This document shows, piece by piece, positions 58,161-64,000 of a stretch of DNA of 64,000 nt. The notes below the pieces were generated by a model. It was not told the origin of the DNA and did not search any database. It saw nothing but the letters and a program-made list of their open reading frames with translations. Within the stretch, counting starts at the first letter, position 1; the number at the start of each line of letters is the position of its first letter. Location of the stretch: assembly GCA_947623455.1 (NCBI GenBank), contig OX392534.1:33299426-33363425 (forward strand), given 5' to 3'. Source of the DNA: Mimachlamys varia (Eukaryota > Mollusca > Bivalvia > Pectinida > Pectinidae). The position numbers were made by a program, and so were the translations under genes.

Positions 58161-59170
58161 ATGGGATTCTTTGTAAGGAGAAATACTGGTTCCACTGATC
58201 TGTGAGTTTTGATGGACTACATTTTTTTAAAATTCTGGTTCAAATGGTGGTCAAGTTGAATAATTTTCAACACAAAGAGAAATGCTGATTCAAGTGATGG
58301 TCAGTTAAGGCAGGTTTTATAAGTTAGAGGTTGGCCCAGTGTATCATAATTGATACAGTGAAACCTGACAAGAATGACAAACATCAAGCGAAACACAGTA
58401 TTTGTGAAGTTTCTCGATTTCTCATGTTGGACATCCACAGCTGATCATGCACTTCACTTATAATTACACACTCATCAATTCTATTTCTGGATGGAGACTT
58501 AAGATTTTTCACCCTCATTACATCTCTACAGACTTTAGAATTTAGCAGAATTCTCCAGCCTCTTGGTCAGTGTCAGTAATTAACGCACTTCAGTCCGACT
58601 GACCAGGACTGACCAGGAAGTTTTGTACCGCTGAAGTGTATTGCCCCATTCTGTTTCAGTTATGTGTGTCTGTCAGCCATCACTGTCTAGTGCAGTGTTT
58701 ATGGGGGTGATTTACGAGCCCGAAAAAAAATGCAAGATTTATGTGTGTCCTGGTCATCTTTAATTAATCACAGTGTCCCTCTGATATACATACATGTGTT
58801 TAGATGCGAGTCACACAATATACCTGTTTGTGTTTCCTTGGTCTGGAGACTCCATCATAAAGTTTTTCATTCCTAATAACATCAATGACATCATATGTGG
58901 GAGGGGTGGTAATTAGACATTAAGCTCTTGGCCACATGAAATCTGTTTTTCTCAGGAAGGCAGGAGGTTTTGGGATCAAATATAGAGGTCAGCGAACAAA
59001 GCCTTCTAAAGGTGTCCCCTCCCTTTTATAGCAAGGACACTTTGTTTTTATTTTGAACAGGAAGAGTCAAGACAAAGCTTGTATATTTGGAATAGATAGT
59101 AATCAACTGAATCTATTATTTTAAAGAGATTGCTGCTCTGAAATAATTTCCCTTTCCTAAAATCTTAATA

Positions 59171-59254
59171 TGTCACTCATCCACCCCTGGAGAAACATTT
59201 GAACTCTTCCAAATCAACGAGTTCATTGTGAATATTCATGGGTGAATCAGTTAA
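59171..59254 (+). mobile_element. TTAA-type MITE, copy 10
   Basis: tgtcactcatccacccctgg to catgggtgaatcagttaa, with an internal deletion of about ten bases relative to copy 9. Confidence 0.7.
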
Positions 59255-60909
59255 ATGATAATTATCCTGTATCACAGATTGAAGTAGACAAAGTAAAAAA
59301 AATAATAATCTCACAAAGTTTTCTTAAACACATAAACCAATTTCAAACCAAACTAAAACTAAATATTTCACACAAATATTTAACAGAATTAATTTCAAAC
59401 AAAACTCAAGCATGAGAGATCTATTAATATCTTACTCAATATTATATGTAACCATCAACAACTCTAAGATGTAAAAACATTAACACAATGTTTGTCAACT
59501 TCAATATATGGGTGCGGGTGATGGAGCATTCTCAACCAGATGTAAAAAGTAATAAAAAAAAGGCGAAGGAAGACGCACACAGAGTAGGCGAGATTTCGTT
59601 AATGAAGAGGACTAGATACGGACTGTAAAATATCCGGCTACCTAATCTACTCTGATGTGTCAGTGTAACATAATGTATCAGGAAAGCAACTTCGATGAAT
59701 AAAATCCATAAATTACAGACTCTGTGTTGCTTCCATTCTCCGAACTGTCTCCCTAGCTTACCATTAAAGGTTCTACCCAAGCATTCCTAGTTCTTCCTTC
59801 ATTGCACCAATGTTAAAAACCTACAGCAACAATTCCATCTGCATGTGACTACAGAAACCCCGAAAAATTTCCTGCATTAGTTCACTGTCATTTCTCATAA
59901 AACAATAGAATTTGTTCCGTTTTTAATCATGTTTGAGGATATAAATGATACATAAACTGCTGAAATTTTACACAAATGCCTGTAATGACAGTTTTATAGA
60001 AGTTTTAAAGTGCTCTAATGCTTGATAGCGTTTTAAAATCATTTCAGTCACTTTAATCTTTGAGTTTCAATGTAAGAACTTGGTTTGAAATCTGGGTAGG
60101 AATTCCATAATGAAAGGTTTGATGTCTTGAAGATATTAAGATGCTCTATGAAAATTCTTTGCATATATTCTTAAAGTATTCAATAGACATTTTTAATTTT
60201 GCCACATGAAAAATTTGAAAGGATTATCAAGTATTATAAACAAGAAGGAATATTGTTAGAAAAATTGCTGCGGTTAAAGGGACCTTTATGCTGCAGAATA
60301 ATTTTTCAAAAATTATGTCACCTTTTAAGTGAAATATATAATAATGATATCCATTTAATCTAATACATTACTTGCTAGGCCACTCAAAAATACATAAATA
60401 CGGTAGTAAGTCAATTTAAATTTCATACAATCAGTAGGCAATTAACATGAAATACTTGATAATCAATACAATTCTGACGAATTTACAAGAGCTGCCATAT
60501 TAATCTCCATGACTACTAGTCCTATGCCACCTCACTAAGATCTCCCCATGCATTTATGCCTGTGTGTGTAACAGCAGTTTTTAAAGAGCCAAAGTACTTC
60601 ACTTGAATGCTATAGCAGATATTGCAACACCCACCCGACCCCAAACCATTTTAAGAATGACGACTTTGGGTATCGAACACCGGCAGCCTGTGTAGAAAGT
60701 CAATGCTAGTTAACACTCGACAAATCTTCCCATAAAGTTTTTAAGTATGATAAATGCATGTACACATCAAGTGCATTTGTCATGAAGGATTTTAAAATGT
60801 GAAATTTTACGAAATAGACACCTGTATCACTATCGCTACGGTACATAATTGATCAGGTATATATATGTCATGTTGTCATGGAGATTCTTCATTGACATGC
60901 ATCTCGTTT

Positions 60910-60963
60910 TAATTCCCCCGCCTCGTCAGTCAGAGCAGACGGTTGCTGCCGCGGGGGGAATTA
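60910..60963. other. GC-rich hairpin in AT-rich DNA
   Basis: taattcccccgc (60910-60921) and gcggggggaatta (60951-60963) are inverted repeats with one bulge. They enclose tcgtcagtcagagcagacgg and more. The surrounding kilobases are AT-rich. Confidence 0.65.
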
Positions 60964-62625
60964 GCTGTCTGAGAGTTAATCAGTAGGATTGGAACTAGAA
61001 ACGGGATAACAATCTCCGTGGATTGATGCAAAATATGTAAAGTCACTGCCATGGATGTCCCTGAAGTTGTAATAACCTGACGAAGATTTCTAATTCTGTA
61101 CCCGTTAAGGTTTTGATAAAGATTAGCCTTTTTTTAAAAGAATTTTTTACAAATATTCACACTTCCTTTTATATCATATGGTTAAATGACACGTTCAAGG
61201 TAATTGCAAAAAGTATCGCTCAACAGAGTAGACAAATATTGATGTTTTTTTTTCTCTTTTCTGGAGATTGGTATTTTTAGCAAATATCCCTCAAGACAAC
61301 ATGCCATTATTCGAGTGATTAAACCGATATTGCTTTTGGAGCTAGAGGAACTTATAAGTGTTATCTAATGTTGTCAGATTTATGTTATACATTGTTGTAT
61401 TCCGATCATTTCATTGAACTTCAGGGACACTCCTAATTAGACCTGCGATTTTAGTCATATGACAGAGAGACACAGTCAAATATGGTAAATCTAATGAACA
61501 GTGTATCAGTATTGGAAATATACACTGCCAGACCAGGGTTCAAAACCAGTGTACAAAAAATGCAAAGCCAGGCCAGGGTTCGAACTTGTACCCTCTAAAA
61601 CGTTTACCGACACTTTAACAAATTTCGCAACGAGACCAATGACAGACCCAGTCCAGTCCTGCTACAATGATATTGAAACACAAATTTTGTTTATCATTTG
61701 AAATATGTCAGCCCTGTGCATAAATTGTTATCTTCAACACTGAAAATTTCCTATTTTATGATGAGCACATCAACATTTCACTGAGTGCTTCAAGAGACAC
61801 AATGCACTAATAACGGAAATCATTTTGGAATCATGCAGTGACATAGTAATAATTATGTCTTCAACTTTCTGAAAGATGATCATTTCTAAACAATCTTCAA
61901 TCCCATTGCTTTGGCTAGCTTTCACCAGCAGATTTGAATCTGACCAAAAATACCATATTAACTTAAAGAGTTTAAAGTTCAAACCATTACATCAGAGTAG
62001 TCATAAATGGAACTTCACTCACCTGTGAAAAAATTACCTGTGGTACACAACGGCCCACCCAAACAACAACACCTATATCCTATTGCAATTAGTCATCCAT
62101 CACACCCTTCTAATTTTCACTTTAAACGATTTCGAATAAAAGATTAAAGTGTATTTTTATACCTATGAAAGTCATAAAGTCATCAAAATTAGATGTATCA
62201 CCGTCATCACGTTCTACGATAACTAAAAAAACAGTTCTATTTTTAACATAGAACATCACTATCTACTTGTAACCTTCCAAATATTTACCTACAGCAAGAT
62301 GTACCTGGTACACCTTTTAAACAAGAATACAACTTAAACAACCCAATAACCAGAAAGGTAGATGTACATTTCACGCTTACTAATATCTCCATACCTGTCA
62401 GTTTACGTATACATGTATCTCCATACCTGTCAGTTTATGTAATTTTGAAGGAGCATGTCTTCCTACCTGTCCAATTTACCTGGCTTCACACCTTCCAAGT
62501 AGATTGATTGGGAGTTATAATCACCACACGATTACTGTTATGGGGATTTATGCCATCAATTCACCATTGATATTATGATCAATTTGAACCATACCTTCGA
62601 GTTAAAGCCATTACAATGAATCTTT

Positions 62626-62735
62626 TTCACTCATTCACCCCTAAAGACACATTTGAACTCTTCCAATTCAAAGATTTGAATAGTTTATTATGAAATTTCA
62701 GGGGTGAGGGTGGGAGGCGGGGCGAATGACTCAAT
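62626..62735 (+). mobile_element. TTAA-type MITE, copy 11
   Basis: ttcactcattcacccctaaa to tttcaggggtgag, then about 20 extra G-rich bases before gaatgactcaa. The right terminus is interrupted by that insertion. Confidence 0.7.
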
Positions 62736-64000
62736 TTTGTGCTACTCACTTCTTTGCAAAACCAGTAGACACCTGTTATTTCCTTAATTACATTTAATGC
62801 CTTACAATATAATTTCTCATTCTGCCAAACTTTATTTATTCTGTTCTTAAAAGTACTGATGTTAGGAGTGGATACATTATCCTGTGACAGATACTTCCAG
62901 GTTTTTACTTACAAAATGGAAATAGGAAATGTTTTTTACCAGGTCTCCTCTTGTAGTATTTCTGACTGATTCCTAGCTCCAAAGTTTCACAAATTTCTGT
63001 TGAAATCATGTGTATATTTCTTTTCTATCATGTTCCCTCAATGTCTTATAATTTATTTGGGAGCACATTTACCAAAACTTAATAATAAAAAAATTCTATT
63101 AGAATTTCAAAATGAGTGTTGTAAAATATCATTTAACACATAAATATATTTCTGCCCCCCCCCCCCCCCCCCCAATACAAATTCTCATTGATCAATTATG
63201 AAATAACAGACCTGTAATTTCATATATTCATCCAGGAGTTTTAATTTTTCAAAAGTCTTTTTAAAATCTGACCAAACATCAGACACAGGAGAGCCACTTA
63301 AGGTACATGTACTAATTATGGAGTGATTATCTAACACTTGAACAGTCGATTCTCATACAAAAGCCAGACAACGTTTCACAATTTATACCATAAAACTAGG
63401 TCAAATTATAATTCTTCATAAGCTATAAGTATCACTGTCCCTGATTGTATACCAGTTCCTGTTGCTAGGAAACTGATAACCTACCCTATCAAAGCTCCCC
63501 TATCAAAGCTCCTAAAAATTATTATTTCTGTGTATTAAAATTTTTCTAAATCCAAATTTCCGTTATTAACTAAGTCAGACTAACTCACCTCCATTGTTTA
63601 TCTTCCAAATTTAAACCAGAAAATGATGTTTACATCCAGAATAAAACAATTTCAGCAACCAATTTTAAGAGCCCAGACACCAGGAGATATTAATAACTGT
63701 TGTATTATATGTTTGTTGTTTTTGAAAAAAACATTTCTGTCACTAAATGACAACTTCAGAGTTCACCACATGAATAAAATATGATCTGTATTCTATTACT
63801 TAGTCCTGTAAAACATAATATTCCTCACCTTTCAGATATTCTAGTCTTGTACCTTTAACACTTTCCCATGCTGTATGTATAATCCTGAGGATATTTCACT
63901 TTTCAGTACCACTTCTATCCGAACGCTAATCCTGTTATGATTTTGAATTTTCCTCCATCAGGTCACGAGTACACCTCCAGGTGTTATTCACCACACAAAA

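Larger units (their letters stand above)
55264..64000. other. presumed 5' intron or upstream region of the PRRT-like gene
   Basis: AT-rich. It holds a 77-bp-period duplication (55325 and 55402), a 43-bp duplication near 56838-56935, a 28-29-bp duplication near 57262-57320, MITE copies 8-11, a GC-rich hairpin (60910-60963) and a 19-base C run (63155-63173). Minus-strand donor-like sites occur at 62023 (CAG|gtgagt), 63589 (GAG|gtgagt) and 63829 (AAG|gtgagg). No open coding region is supported. Confidence 0.5.

Overview
The window looks like nuclear DNA of an invertebrate animal, most likely a bivalve or other mollusc. It is AT-rich, its genes have many short exons split by long introns, and it is crowded with tandem repeats, MITE-like inverted-repeat elements and tRNA-derived SINEs of types I associate with bivalves. 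The taxon is inferred from recalled repeat families and gene types, not from a search. I see no bacterial, viral or CRISPR features.

Two protein-coding genes are supported, and they converge. (1) On the + strand, 1268-29483 holds the last 29 coding exons (about 1400 residues) of a large coiled-coil protein that I recognise as CCDC162-like. All 28 junctions keep the reading frame. The 5' part lies beyond the left edge, and the 3' UTR runs to a poly(A) signal near 31841. (2) On the - strand, 55065-51466 holds one uninterrupted 1199-codon coding exon. Its product has a signal peptide, a possible furin site, a long Ser/Thr/Pro-Glu-Pro repeat stalk, seven predicted membrane helices and a long cytoplasmic tail. 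It resembles the PRRT3/PRRT4 family. A strong splice acceptor at 55263 indicates at least one non-coding 5' exon further right.

Layout: 1-900 is a 128-bp tandem array with a 384-bp higher-order pattern. 1268-31860 is the CCDC162-like gene. 31860-51300 is intergenic, with large 30-31-bp minisatellites (33.8-36.6, 41.2-41.9 and 43.1-44.4 kb), several TA-flanked MITEs and SINE fragments. 51.3-55.3 kb is the PRRT-like gene. 55.3-64 kb is its presumed 5' intron or upstream region, with MITE copies and little else.

The most notable signals are structural. One intron minisatellite repeats the 3' end of an exon plus its splice donor about 35 times in 52-bp units. A second repeats a splice acceptor plus the start of an exon seven times, and two of the extra acceptors would keep the frame open. 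A third sits directly against another acceptor. One intron uses a GC-AG splice pair and contains a 26-bp repeat array in head-to-head inverted orientation that could fold into a long hairpin. A small (about 90 bp) TTAA-flanked palindromic element occurs eleven times across the window.
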